NCBI GenBank assembly: GCA_963763135.1
Contig: CAVXNJ010000004.1
Coordinates: 992,001 to 1,056,000 of the forward strand
Direction: 5' to 3'
Origin: JANMZO01 sp963763135
Lineage (GTDB): Bacteria; Actinomycetota; Acidimicrobiia; Acidimicrobiales; JANYDT01
DNA length: 64,000 nt
Shown: positions 24,486 to 32,887 of the stretch, piece by piece
How the letters are laid out: every line of letters begins with the position of its first letter
Position numbering within the stretch: the stretch's first letter is position 1
Translations under genes and position numbers: made by a program
The notes under the pieces: generated by a model
What the model was told of the DNA's origin: nothing
What the model saw: the letters and a program-made list of their open reading frames with translations, nothing else
Database searches by the model: none

Positions 24486-25949
24486 GTGTTCGACGACCGA
24501 CTCCTGAACGAACTTCGGGACATCGTCGGCGTTGAGCACGTCGTCACGGATTCAGACATAACGTCGTCGTACCGAACGGACTGGACCGGCCGCTTTCGCA
24601 GTGGTCCGGTTCCGGTGGTGCGTCCGGGTACGGCCGACGAAGTACGCGAAGTCGTGGCGCTCGCCAACCGGAACCACTTCCACGTCGTCCCGCAGGGTGG
24701 CAACACCGGGCTCGTTGGAGGTGGCATCCCCACCACATTGAACTCCGTGGTCGTGTCGACCGAACGGCTCCGCCGCATCGGAACAGTTGATGCGCTGAGC
24801 GGACAGATATCGGTTCAGGCGGGAGTCAAGCTCAAGGAACTACAAGACGCCCTGCGGCCCACGGAATGGACGTTTGGCGTCGACCTCGGTGCACGAGCCT
24901 CGTGCACGATCGGTGGCATGGTTGCCACGAACGCCGGCGGAATCAACGTCGTGCGTTACGGCACGATGCGCCGCCAGGTACAGGGGATTCAGGCTGTGCT
25001 CGGCGACGCGACGCTGATCTCGCACATGTCGGCACTCGACAAAGACAACACGGGCTACGACCTCGAGGGACTGCTGACCGGAAGCGAGGGCACGCTCGGC
25101 ATCATCACTGAAGTCGTTCTCAAGCTACGTTCAACCCCGACCAACGTTTCCACGGCGTTGTTGAAGCTGCCAGACGCCGAATCAGCGGTTCGTGTCGCAG
25201 CATTTCTCCGACGCACCGTAGCGTCGCTGGAGTCACTGGAGTTCATGCTCGGCGCCGGAGTGAAGCTGGTCCAAGCGGCCTTCGGTGGTGAGCCTCCATG
25301 GCCCCTTGAGGACTCGTCGGCGCTTCTGTTGATAGAGGTGGCGGGCGACGGTGACGTCGAGGCTGAACTCGCTCTCGCCTGCGCCGGCGTCGACGACGAG
25401 TTGGTGGCGGAACCCGCGGTGGCAGGTGGCCCTTCCGCCCGAGCGTCACTGTGGCGTTGGAGGGAGGAGCACACGGCTGCGATCGGAACCCTTGGTGTTC
25501 CACTCAAGCTCGACGTTTCGGTTCCCAACCGCGCAATCGCTCGCTTCCTGTCCGATCTGGCGACGTTGCCGCTGACCACGACACCGATCGTTTTCGGTCA
25601 TCTCGGCGACGGCAACCTCCACGTTAACGTTCCCGGTGCCTTTGCCGGCCCCAGAGGAATGGCCCGAGAGTCGGAACCTGACGAGCCGTCGAACGGCAAC
25701 ACAGACGGACAAAGCGCCGAGAGTCCCTCCGACCATGACCACGATCGGGCCGAGGCGATGGAGGAGCAGATTTTGCGACTGGTCACCGCGGACGGGGGAA
25801 GCATTTCGGCCGAGCACGGCATCGGGGTCGCGAAAGTGCCGTATCTGTCGCTCAGTCGGTCCGCGGCCGAATTGCACGCGTTTGCGCGTTTGAAGAACGC
25901 CCTCGACCCCAATGCGGTGCTGAATCCCGGTGTCCTCCTACCATCGTGA
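24486..25949 (+). CDS. FAD-binding oxidase of the D-lactate/D-2-hydroxyglutarate dehydrogenase type
   Basis: This is a 487-residue PCMH-type flavoprotein. The FAD-binding half has VPQGGNTGLVGGGIPT, GARASCTIGGMVATNAGGINVVRYG and LLTGSEGTLGIITEVVLKL. The C-terminal FAD-oxidase half has VFGHLGDGNLHVNV and SAEHGIGVAKVPYLS. These are the hallmarks of D-2-hydroxyacid dehydrogenases of the GlcD/LDHD/D2HGDH group. A polar insertion of about 35 residues (GNTDGQSAESPSDHDHD) precedes the last motif and is unusual. The start is GTG 24486, since TAACGG lies 6 nt upstream; TTG 24480 is also open. It is distinct from the glcDEF operon further on. Confidence 0.85.
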   Translation: MFDDRLLNELRDIVGVEHVVTDSDITSSYRTDWTGRFRSGPVPVVRPGTADEVREVVALANRNHFHVVPQGGNTGLVGGGIPTTLNSVVVSTERLRRIGTVDALSGQISVQAGVKLKELQDALRPTEWTFGVDLGARASCTIGGMVATNAGGINVVRYGTMRRQVQGIQAVLGDATLISHMSALDKDNTGYDLEGLLTGSEGTLGIITEVVLKLRSTPTNVSTALLKLPDAESAVRVAAFLRRTVASLESLEFMLGAGVKLVQAAFGGEPPWPLEDSSALLLIEVAGDGDVEAELALACAGVDDELVAEPAVAGGPSARASLWRWREEHTAAIGTLGVPLKLDVSVPNRAIARFLSDLATLPLTTTPIVFGHLGDGNLHVNVPGAFAGPRGMARESEPDEPSNGNTDGQSAESPSDHDHDRAEAMEEQILRLVTADGGSISAEHGIGVAKVPYLSLSRSAAELHAFARLKNALDPNAVLNPGVLLPS

Positions 25950-25966
25950 GTCACGCCGGTCTCAGG

Positions 25967-26350
25967 TCATGCCGTCCCCAGGTTGATGGCGTTCTCGACG
26001 AGTGGTCGCGCCGCGTCGAGGATCCACTTCAACGCCTCGCGCACATCCTGTTTTGAATCTGACGCGGCCAGATCACGGTCGACGTCTTCGATTGCACATT
26101 GCAACACGTAGATGTCGTCGCGAAGCGTATCGATGACGCTGCGAGCGAGGATGAGATCAGCTTCGTCGAGGCCGTGCTCCTGCGCTTTGAGTCGGGACTC
26201 GTAATCTCGCTGACGACAACTTCGCTTGCAGAATTCCTGCGGTCTTCCGGGGCCGGGTTTTCGATCGAATGGTCGTCGGCACCACCGGCACCTGAACTCG
26301 GGTTTGCCGGCGTTCGGAGTATCCGCAGCGCCGGTCGTCGACTCACCCAT
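25967..26350 (-). CDS. Conserved zinc-finger-like hypothetical protein
   Basis: This is a 127-residue protein with a short Cys knuckle, FRCRWCRRPF, and EFCKRSCRQRDYESR, a CxxC...CxxxC pattern as in FCS/CGNR-like zinc fingers. It is followed by a long acidic helix (LARSVIDTLRDDIYVLQCAIEDVDRDL). A DNA- or RNA-contacting role is possible but not shown. It lies 17 bases from the convergent FAD oxidase stop. Confidence 0.6.
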   Translation of the reverse strand: MGESTTGAADTPNAGKPEFRCRWCRRPFDRKPGPGRPQEFCKRSCRQRDYESRLKAQEHGLDEADLILARSVIDTLRDDIYVLQCAIEDVDRDLAASDSKQDVREALKWILDAARPLVENAINLGTA

Positions 26351-26373
26351 CGTGATCGCCGAACATCAAACCG

Positions 26374-27809
26374 CTAGAAAGTTTCGGCGGCGCAACGTAT
26401 TGCGGACCACGTCGCTTCGACGTCCGATCGTTCGGTAGTAAGCGCACCTATCGATACGCGAACCATCCAACGACCGTCGAGAAGCGATGGGGTCAGGTAC
26501 GCCTCTCCGCTCTGGTTCACCGCTTCGCACCACGCAAGGGTGTGGGAATCCAACGTTTCAGCACCCAACGCGACGCCGGTCGCATCAACCGGCGTATGGC
26601 GGATGCAGACGGTCTGGAGGGGCACCGGAGCGAGCACGGTCCAGCCGGGCGTCGCCCGAACCGCGTCGGCGAGCCACTGGGCGTTCGCGAGATCTCGCCG
26701 GAGGCGGGCGCGGATCGTGTCGAGTCCCTCAAGTCGCATCTGGAACCACAGCTTCAACGATCGAAAACGGCGTCCGAGCGGAATGCCCCAGTCACGGAAC
26801 TGTGTGACCTCCCCATCCACCGCTGAGCGCAGATACGACGGGTTCGTCGACATGACCCGAATCAAATGTTGCGGATCACGGACGAAGTATGCGGAACAGT
26901 CGATCGCGGCACCCATCCACTTGTGCGGGTTCCAACAGATCGAGTCGGCCCCCTCAACGCCCTCCCACAGATGGCGGCATTCCGGGAGCAACATCGCGGA
27001 CCCGGCCAATGCCGCATCGACGTGCACCCACAGTCCGGTTCGCTGGGCCACGTCGACAATTTGCGCGAGGGGATCGACTGCTGTCGTTCCGGTGGTCCCG
27101 ATCGAAGCGACCACCGCACAGGGAATGCGTCCAGCAGCGACGTCTGCGGCGATCGCGGCTTCGAGCGCGTCGACGCGCATCGCCTGGGTGGTCGGATCGA
27201 CGTCGATGAAGCGCAGGTTTTCGATGCCGAACCCGGCCAGGAGCGCCGCCTTTTGAACCGACGAGTGGGCGTGCGGCGAGGTGTACACGACCAGGGCATG
27301 CGAGGTCGACTGCAAGCCGCCGCTGTTCATGGAGAAGTTGCTCGACTTCTCGCGCGCGCACATAGCAACGCAACGAGACACGCCGTGGAGGCGGTGTCTT
27401 GAATGGTGCCCGTCCACTTCCCGGAAAGTCCAGTTTCGACTCGGAGCCATTCCATCATCGCCTCTTCGAGTTCGGTCAATGCTGGCGACGATTGCCACGT
27501 GATGCCGATTACGCCGAGCCCCGTCGAAACCAGATCGCCGAGTACTGATTCAAGCGAGGAGTTCGCCGGGAAGTAGCCGTGAAAACGGGGGTGCTGGAAA
27601 TGCGACAGGCCGGGAACGATGATCTGGTCGAGATCGGCCAACACGGCCGAGAGCGGTTCCGGAGCCAGGGGAGCGGTTGTCGGGATCTGTCGTCGCACGT
27701 TACCCGGGGCGGTGGCCGCCTGAACGTGTCGATCCGGGAGCGACTCCCGGTAGTCGGCCACCCAATCGATGACCTCGTGACCGAGGCGTCGAAATTCATC
27801 CGGAGTCAT
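26374..27809 (-). pseudogene. PLP-dependent amino-acid decarboxylase (aromatic-L-amino-acid type), frameshifted
   Basis: The N-terminal part (ATG 27809) has DYRESLPDRHV, LSHFQHPRFHGYFPANSS and TGTIQDTASTACLVALLCAR. The frame then shifts, and the remainder continues as EKSSNFSMNSGGLQ, YTSPHAHSSVQKAALLAG, VHVDAALAGSAMLLPE and the PLP lysine in SICWNPHKWMGAAIDCSAYF. Together they form one group II decarboxylase of about 477 residues. The break is in a GC run: TGTGCGCGCGCGAGAAG holds one CG dinucleotide more than TGT-GCG-CGC-GAG-AAG needs. Such enzymes decarboxylate DOPA, Trp, Tyr or Phe. Read error or slipped-strand variation are both possible. Confidence 0.85.
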
Positions 27810-27815
27810 GCTCAA

Positions 27816-27821
27816 ACGGTA
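27816..27821 (-). promoter_or_regulatory. -10 box deciding the start of the decarboxylase gene
   Basis: On the minus strand TACCGT lies 6 nt before ATG 27809. This favours that start over the in-frame TTG 27815. Confidence 0.45.
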
Positions 27822-27879
27822 CCGCCTTCGGGTCGCCGTCGAACAAGCTTCTTCGACGCGTTAGTGCGCCACGGGTCGT

Positions 27880-27885
27880 TACGCT
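27880..27885 (+). promoter_or_regulatory. -10 box of a leaderless promoter (endonuclease IV)
   Basis: TACGCT lies 6 nt before ATG 27892 with no ribosome-binding site between them. Confidence 0.5.
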
Positions 27886-27891
27886 GATCGG

Positions 27892-28671
27892 ATGTTGATC
27901 GGAGCCCACGTACGAGAGAACGAACCCATTCAGGCTGCCGCCGATACCGGTTCAGCCTGTATCCAGATTTTCTGCGGTGACCCTCAGAGCTGGAAGACAC
28001 CGACCATTCGCGAGGATTCTGCCGAGATCAAGGCGAGTGGCGTTCCCGTCTACGTTCACAGCCCGTACGTGGTCAACCTCGCGTCGGAGAACAACAAGAT
28101 CCGGCTACCGAGTCGGAAGATCCTGCAGGGTTGCTGCCACGCAGCGGCGGCGGTCGGAGCACGCGCGGTCATCGTGCATGGCGGGCACGTGAAGAACCAC
28201 GACGACCTCGAAGAAGGTTTCGCCCGGTGGAAGAAGGCGCTTGACCAACTCGAGACCGATGTACCGATCTACCTCGAGAACACCGCCGGAGGCGACAACG
28301 CCATGGCCCGGCGCTGGGAGACCCTCGACCGACTGTGGAACGTGATCGGCAGCGATCCGAGAATCGGGTTCTGTCTCGACACCTGCCACACCTACTCGTC
28401 GGGCGAAGATCTCGAACGCAGCGTCGATGAGATTCTGGCCATTACCGGACGCATCGATCTCATCCACTGCAACGGCTCACGCGACCCGGAGGGAAGCGGA
28501 CGGGACCGTCATCAGAACTTCTCGGTCCTCGGCACCGACAACCAGATCTCGCCTCGGGTCCTACTCGATCTCGTGCGCAAGGCTGATGCACCGGTGATCT
28601 GTGAAACACCCGATGAAGGTCTGGCAAACGACGTGGCGTTCCTGCGCTCCGCTCTCGACGAACTCGCCTGA
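27892..28671 (+). CDS. nfo: Deoxyribonuclease IV (endonuclease IV)
   Basis: This is a 259-residue TIM-barrel AP endonuclease with three zinc sites. Conserved stretches are IGAHVRE, IQIFCGDPQSWK, VYVHSPYVVNLAS, AVIVHGGHVK, IYLENTAGGDNAM, IGFCLDTCHTYSSG and HCNGSRDPEGSGRDRHQNF. It nicks DNA 5' of abasic sites in base-excision repair, and is consistent with the two AlkA-type glycosylases in the window. Complete and typical in length. Confidence 0.93.
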   Translation: MLIGAHVRENEPIQAAADTGSACIQIFCGDPQSWKTPTIREDSAEIKASGVPVYVHSPYVVNLASENNKIRLPSRKILQGCCHAAAAVGARAVIVHGGHVKNHDDLEEGFARWKKALDQLETDVPIYLENTAGGDNAMARRWETLDRLWNVIGSDPRIGFCLDTCHTYSSGEDLERSVDEILAITGRIDLIHCNGSRDPEGSGRDRHQNFSVLGTDNQISPRVLLDLVRKADAPVICETPDEGLANDVAFLRSALDELA

Positions 28672-28803
28672 CCGCCGTCGTCGGCCGAAACCGCGTTTGC
28701 CGCGGCGATCGCCGCGGCGGTCGAGCTATCAACCAGAAAGGGACCTTGGAAACTATCGGTTCCGGCCACTTTCAACGTAGGCTCTCCACCCGATGGAGAC
28801 GAC

Positions 28804-29346
28804 GTGGTCATCGTAGGTTCGCTCGCCGCAATGGGTTTGAGCGCCGTGTTTTTGTTCGCCAGCGTCGCCAAGTTACGCAACCTGTCGGGGACTCGCTCGG
28901 GCTTTGTCGTGCTGCGCTTGCCCGGCGGGCTCGTGCTGCCCGTCATCGTGGCTGAGATAAGCACAGCAGTAATGCTGCTGGCCGTTCCCCGGTTCGGAGC
29001 GGTGACATCGGCGTTGATGCTGACCGGATTCACCGCTGCGCTTGTGCGAGCGCGGCAGCTTGCGCCAACCACCGGCCCATCGCGTATCCGGTGCAACTGC
29101 TTCGGGTCGTCATCGGAGGTCACGGCCTTGACGTTCGTCCGCAACGCCGCGCTGATGGTCGCATCGCTCCTTGCGTTCCAGGTGACTCGTCTGCAACTTG
29201 ACGGACCCGCACTGCTCGCTGCGGGAGCGGCCGCGGCCGGCGCTCAGGTACTTCTCGAAATGGGTCGGATCTGGAGAGTCACGGGTTCGCTCTTCCCCGG
29301 GGTTCCAGCCTCTGGCCTGCATAATCCGAGCGAGGCGCTGTCATGA
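28804..29346 (+). CDS. MauE-like membrane protein (disulfide/methylamine-utilisation maturation type)
   Basis: This is a 180-residue protein with four to five hydrophobic helices: MVIVGSLAAMGLSAVFLFASVAKL at the start, LPVIVAEISTAVMLLAV, and FVRNAALMVASLLAF. The conserved MauE loop motif R-C97-N-C99-F-G is present. MauE proteins, a DoxX-like family, work with MauD to form the disulfides of methylamine dehydrogenase light chain. The start is GTG 28804. Its stop overlaps the start of the MauD-like gene (ATGA), so the pair is coupled. A cysteine-rich exported protein follows, its probable client. Confidence 0.8.
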   Translation: MVIVGSLAAMGLSAVFLFASVAKLRNLSGTRSGFVVLRLPGGLVLPVIVAEISTAVMLLAVPRFGAVTSALMLTGFTAALVRARQLAPTTGPSRIRCNCFGSSSEVTALTFVRNAALMVASLLAFQVTRLQLDGPALLAAGAAAAGAQVLLEMGRIWRVTGSLFPGVPASGLHNPSEALS

Positions 29347-29843
29347 CCGGAACGTGGTGGACTGCGAGCTACATCGTGATGTGGGTGGTCATCGTGGTGC
29401 TGTGTCTGGCCGTGATGGTGTTGCTACGCCAGATTGGCGTCCTCCACGCCCGACTCGCCCCGATGGGAACGCATTTCGCCGGAGAAGGACCGACAGTGGG
29501 TGACCACGCTCCCGTTGGTGTCGCCGACTATGGAACTCACAACCTCACCATGCTCGTGTTCTCCTCGCAGACCTGCGTGATCTGCCGGGAACTGCGGCCG
29601 TCGTTTGATGCGATACGCCGGCAGTACCGCGAGGTCCATCTGGAGACCGTGGAGCTGGAACTGCAGCCGACGGTTTTCGATGCGTTTGCGGTTCGATCGA
29701 CCCCGTATGTCGTGATGGTGGATAGAGGCGGGATCGTTCGCGGCGCTGGCGTTGCGAACACGCTGGAGCAGATCGAGGAACTTGTCCGCGAAACGTCGGC
29801 CGCAGTCTCTGACCGCGCTGGAGTCGGCTTCACCAAGTCATGA
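29343..29843 (+). CDS. MauD-like membrane-anchored thioredoxin-fold protein
   Basis: This is a 166-residue protein with an N-terminal membrane anchor (ASYIVMWVVIVVLCLAVMVLL) and an extracytoplasmic thioredoxin fold. The active site is SSQTC78-V-I-C81-RELRPSFD, followed by VRSTPYVVMVDRGGIV with the cis-proline. Its layout matches MauD, which helps form disulfides in the periplasmic methylamine dehydrogenase light chain. It is coupled to the MauE-like gene upstream. Unlike the TlpA-like protein at 3.4 kb, both active-site residues are ordinary cysteines. Confidence 0.82.
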   Translation: MTGTWWTASYIVMWVVIVVLCLAVMVLLRQIGVLHARLAPMGTHFAGEGPTVGDHAPVGVADYGTHNLTMLVFSSQTCVICRELRPSFDAIRRQYREVHLETVELELQPTVFDAFAVRSTPYVVMVDRGGIVRGAGVANTLEQIEELVRETSAAVSDRAGVGFTKS

Positions 29844-29996
29844 TTTTCGAAGCACGATCAGTGCGAACCGTGTTCGCGCCCCGCAATCACCAAGATCCGG
29901 ACCCTGTTACCGCCGAGCCGGATCGTCGCACGACCATGCAACGGCGGACCAAGCGTTACTTCCCTTTCGTTTTCTGACTTTAAAGAGCTGTGAACT

Positions 29997-31616
29997 ATGC
30001 ATTCTGTTGATCGACTCGGCGAGGCCGCCGCCCGGTGGTTGGCCTCACGCACGTCGCGAAGGTCGTTTCTCGGCACGACGGGGAAGGTCGCACTTGTTGT
30101 GGCCGGCGGTTCGGGTCTCGCTGAGGTGTTTGCCTCCCAGGCGGAAGCCCGGCAATGCGGGCAATCCGGTATTTCGCCGAAGTGCCCGACGTTTGACTGT
30201 GTCGGTCCTGACGTGGCGTGGGGTTGGTGTTGGTACGCCAGCCCGGGTTGCTGTTCGAACGGTGGACTCAAGAAGATCTGCGACTGTTGCAAGACAAACC
30301 ACCCGAACGTGCAGGGCTACTGCCCCGACGGGTCGGCGGTGTACTGCATGGTCGAAAGCTGTCTGGAGGACCCTCGGCTGCAGACAGTTCCGGTGGAGCG
30401 CTACGTCGGGGGCGATGCGGTCGACGTGTCCTTGGCTCGAAGCGCCCAGCGCAAATCGGGGAGTGCGGCCACGCTCGTAATCGCGAATGGTCTCGATCCG
30501 TTCGTCGCGGCGATAGCAGCCCCCGTTGCCGGCCTGTTGGGAGTACCGCTTCTCCTCGCTGATCCGAGCGGCAATCGGCAGGTCGTACACGACGAAATCG
30601 CCCGCCTGGGTTCGACCCGACTGATTCTCATCGGCGGGGGGCTGGAAGGGTTACGCCAACACCCTGGCGTCGAGAACGTCGGAGGCGGTGGCGATGCACC
30701 GACCGTGTCCGTGGAAGTCGCGAAGTGGATGGCCCGACAGGGTGCGCTCACGTCAGTCGTCTGTGTCGGAGCTTCGGCGAATTCTCGCCGCTTTGCGCCC
30801 TCGGCGGCCGCCTACGCCGCCGTACGCGGGGTTCCGCTTCTCGTGGGGGGTAGCGCAGTCGAGGCGCTTCGCTCCGAGATGGGGAACGGTTTCGCGTTGC
30901 TGCTCGTCGGCGACGACGTTGCGAATGAAACGTTCTCCGCGCCGGGGGCGGGTGGGATCGAGCGCATCGCCGGCACCGACCCGTCGGTGACGAGCCAGGC
31001 CATCGCTGATCGTCTCCTGGGCAAGGTGACAAGCGGAACGTTCGCTCTCGTCGTCGTTGCTGACGGCTCAGTCCACACGGCCGTGGGAGCGTTGCCCGCG
31101 GGCGGCGTCGTGATCGTTCACGGCGACGGCCTCATCGATCCGAATCTTCGAGACTGGTTCACTACCAACCGCAAGCGTTTCTCGCACGCCGATCTCCTCC
31201 AAACCGGACCCGGGTCATTGGGCGATCAAGGCGTGTACGAGCTGCAGTCGGCCGTCAACGGCTACGAGACCCGCTACCTCATCGGCAAAGACGGCCAGGG
31301 GCTGCCGGTAATTGCCCAACCGATGGAGGAACGAGAGCTTGGCAAGGCCAAGGTCTCCGGCAAACCGGTACCGCCCACGACGCTCGCGAGCAAGGCGAAC
31401 GTGAAACGGAAGCCGGCCCCGAATCCAGCGCCGCCGGTGTCGACTCCTCCAACGCCCGTTCCTCGCACGGTTCCACCGGTGGCGACGACCACGACGGCCC
31501 CGACTTCACCGGACGCCAAACCGAGCGACCCGACAACGGCGACGACTTCCCCTTCGACGACAACGACATCGACGACTTCGTCCACCACCCGGCCCACCCT
31601 TCCAATCGTCGGATAG
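29997..31616 (+). CDS. Tat-exported protein: 12-cysteine MADH light-chain-like domain fused to cell-wall-binding-like repeats
   Basis: This protein has 539 residues. A twin-arginine signal (SRRSFLGTTGKVALVVAGG) is followed by a compact domain with 12 cysteines at 54, 63, 68, 78, 85, 86, 95, 97, 98, 109, 117 and 122. These include GWCWYASPGCCSNGGLKKIC and CPDGSAVYCMVESC. Count and local patterns (ICDC, CP-G, V-SC) resemble the methylamine dehydrogenase light chain, which has six disulfides. The Trp of the TTQ cofactor in the SWVASC segment seems replaced (YCMVESC), so TTQ is doubtful. Residues ~135-430 hold CWB2-like repeats (ERYVGGDAVDVSLARSA, GVPLLLADPSG, LILIGGG). A Thr/Pro-rich tail ends the protein. 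The preceding MauE- and MauD-like genes would supply its disulfides. No heavy chain is encoded nearby. Confidence 0.7.
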   Translation: MHSVDRLGEAAARWLASRTSRRSFLGTTGKVALVVAGGSGLAEVFASQAEARQCGQSGISPKCPTFDCVGPDVAWGWCWYASPGCCSNGGLKKICDCCKTNHPNVQGYCPDGSAVYCMVESCLEDPRLQTVPVERYVGGDAVDVSLARSAQRKSGSAATLVIANGLDPFVAAIAAPVAGLLGVPLLLADPSGNRQVVHDEIARLGSTRLILIGGGLEGLRQHPGVENVGGGGDAPTVSVEVAKWMARQGALTSVVCVGASANSRRFAPSAAAYAAVRGVPLLVGGSAVEALRSEMGNGFALLLVGDDVANETFSAPGAGGIERIAGTDPSVTSQAIADRLLGKVTSGTFALVVVADGSVHTAVGALPAGGVVIVHGDGLIDPNLRDWFTTNRKRFSHADLLQTGPGSLGDQGVYELQSAVNGYETRYLIGKDGQGLPVIAQPMEERELGKAKVSGKPVPPTTLASKANVKRKPAPNPAPPVSTPPTPVPRTVPPVATTTTAPTSPDAKPSDPTTATTSPSTTTTSTTSSTTRPTLPIVG

Positions 31617-31683
31617 CTCGACCTGCCATCTTCGATGAGAACTTTCGGTGGTTTGGCGTGATTGCTGAGAACGGTACACCCGC

Positions 31684-31764
31684 GTGATTCCGTCGTGGCC
31701 GGCGCTCTGTATCGGGTCGCTGTTGTTCGCGGTCGCCGGATTCGCCTCGCTGTGGTCGCCTTGA
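31684..31764 (+). CDS. Possible 26-residue hydrophobic micropeptide
   Basis: GTG 31684 opens IPSWPALCIGSLLFAVAGFA followed by SLWSP and a stop. It would be one membrane-spanning helix with a Trp at each interface. It lies in the 172-base gap of the Mau-like cluster. There is no clear ribosome-binding site, and chance cannot be excluded at this length. Confidence 0.25.
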   Translation: MIPSWPALCIGSLLFAVAGFASLWSP

Positions 31765-31788
31765 GGCCGTTCCGTTGCTGAAACGGTT

Positions 31789-32361
31789 ATGCCCGCCGTG
31801 CGCGGGTATCGCAAACTCACGATCACCCTCGTTCAAATTTCCTCTGGAACGGTTGGAGCGTCGACCGTCGGACTCCTCACGGCGGCAGCGGTTGGTGCGC
31901 TTGATCTAGGTTCCGTCGGCATACGGACGCTAGCGACGATATGTCTTCTCACCGGACTCGCCGATGTTGCCTATCGACGGTGGGGTCGGCCGCGGCCCCT
32001 TGCGTTGTACCGGCAGGTGCCGCGCTACTGGGGACACAAGAACGGACCGTGGAAGGCCTCGCTCCGCTACGGACTCCGCATGGGAGTCGGACCGGCCACC
32101 ATCCTCACGACCTGGACCTGGTGGGCCGCCCTTGTCGTCTGTGCGCTCGGAGGACCCTGGGTGTCGGTGCTCGGGGCCATCGTTTATGCGACCATCCGGT
32201 TCGTCGTATCGTCCGCCTCTTCGGTTGGCGTGAGCGATGGATCGGCCATGGCCCGGCGCTCGGCGAAGCTGGATTCGATGCGAGCACCGATTGAACGGGT
32301 CGCTGTGGCCGCTCCCTTCCTGGCACTGTGCGGGCTCTATGTCGCACGATTCGCCGCGTGA
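31789..32361 (+). CDS. Membrane protein of unknown function in the Mau-like cluster
   Basis: This is a 190-residue protein with about four hydrophobic helices: VGASTVGLLTAAAVGALDLG, IRTLATICLLTGLADVAY, ILTTWTWWAALVVCALGG and a C-terminal VAVAAPFLALCGLYVARF. A basic loop contains RRWGRPRPLALYRQVPRYWGHKNGPWKAS. I do not recognise a family. It follows the Cys-rich Tat protein and overlaps the next gene by GTGA, so it belongs to the same unit and may help anchor or export that protein (inference). Confidence 0.55.
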   Translation: MPAVRGYRKLTITLVQISSGTVGASTVGLLTAAAVGALDLGSVGIRTLATICLLTGLADVAYRRWGRPRPLALYRQVPRYWGHKNGPWKASLRYGLRMGVGPATILTTWTWWAALVVCALGGPWVSVLGAIVYATIRFVVSSASSVGVSDGSAMARRSAKLDSMRAPIERVAVAAPFLALCGLYVARFAA

Positions 32362-32873
32362 ATTCGATGCCGGCTACTTCGCTTTCTCAACTCCTTCTTG
32401 ACGACGGTGATGTCGGCATTCAGCGCGACCGCCAGTCGCCCGATGGCGACGTCGACATGTACGAAGCGGCACTAGCCGACCCCGACCCGGCCACGGCCCT
32501 GGCGCGCCTCCGGGGCCACGGATTTGCCGCCGGAGCGCTGCGTTCGTGGACTGATGGAGAACGCGTCGCTCAAGTCACCCTTCACCGTTTGTGCAGCGAA
32601 CGTGACGCTGAATTGGCCGCAGCCGAGCAGGTCCACGCACTGATTGCGGCGGCCGCGGTTCCCTTCGCCGTCGAACTCGGTTCGCCGGCATCGTTCGGAG
32701 CCTCGATCGCCGACCCGCACGCTACAGACGTGCCGTTCGTCGCCCATGTGGTCGTTCGCCCGATCGGCACCACGATGATGCTCGTGCTTCTCGGTGGTGG
32801 TTCAACCACCCCGGATGATGTCGTGAGACTCGCTCGGCTCCAATCGAATCGGTTGGGACCGTCCGGCGCTTGA
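32358..32873 (+). CDS. Hypothetical protein, translationally coupled to the membrane protein
   Basis: This is a 171-residue soluble protein. GTG 32358 overlaps the preceding stop (GTGA); ATG 32367 is the alternative start. It has acidic N-terminal helices (YEAALADPDPATALARLRGHG), a VTLHRLCSERDAELAAAEQVHALI helix and beta strands (PFVAHVVVRPIGTTMMLVLLGGG). I recognise no catalytic motif. It converges with the Ada/AlkA gene after 14 bases. Confidence 0.55.
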   Translation: MNSMPATSLSQLLLDDGDVGIQRDRQSPDGDVDMYEAALADPDPATALARLRGHGFAAGALRSWTDGERVAQVTLHRLCSERDAELAAAEQVHALIAAAAVPFAVELGSPASFGASIADPHATDVPFVAHVVVRPIGTTMMLVLLGGGSTTPDDVVRLARLQSNRLGPSGA

Positions 32874-32887
32874 CCCGGTATCCGGTA

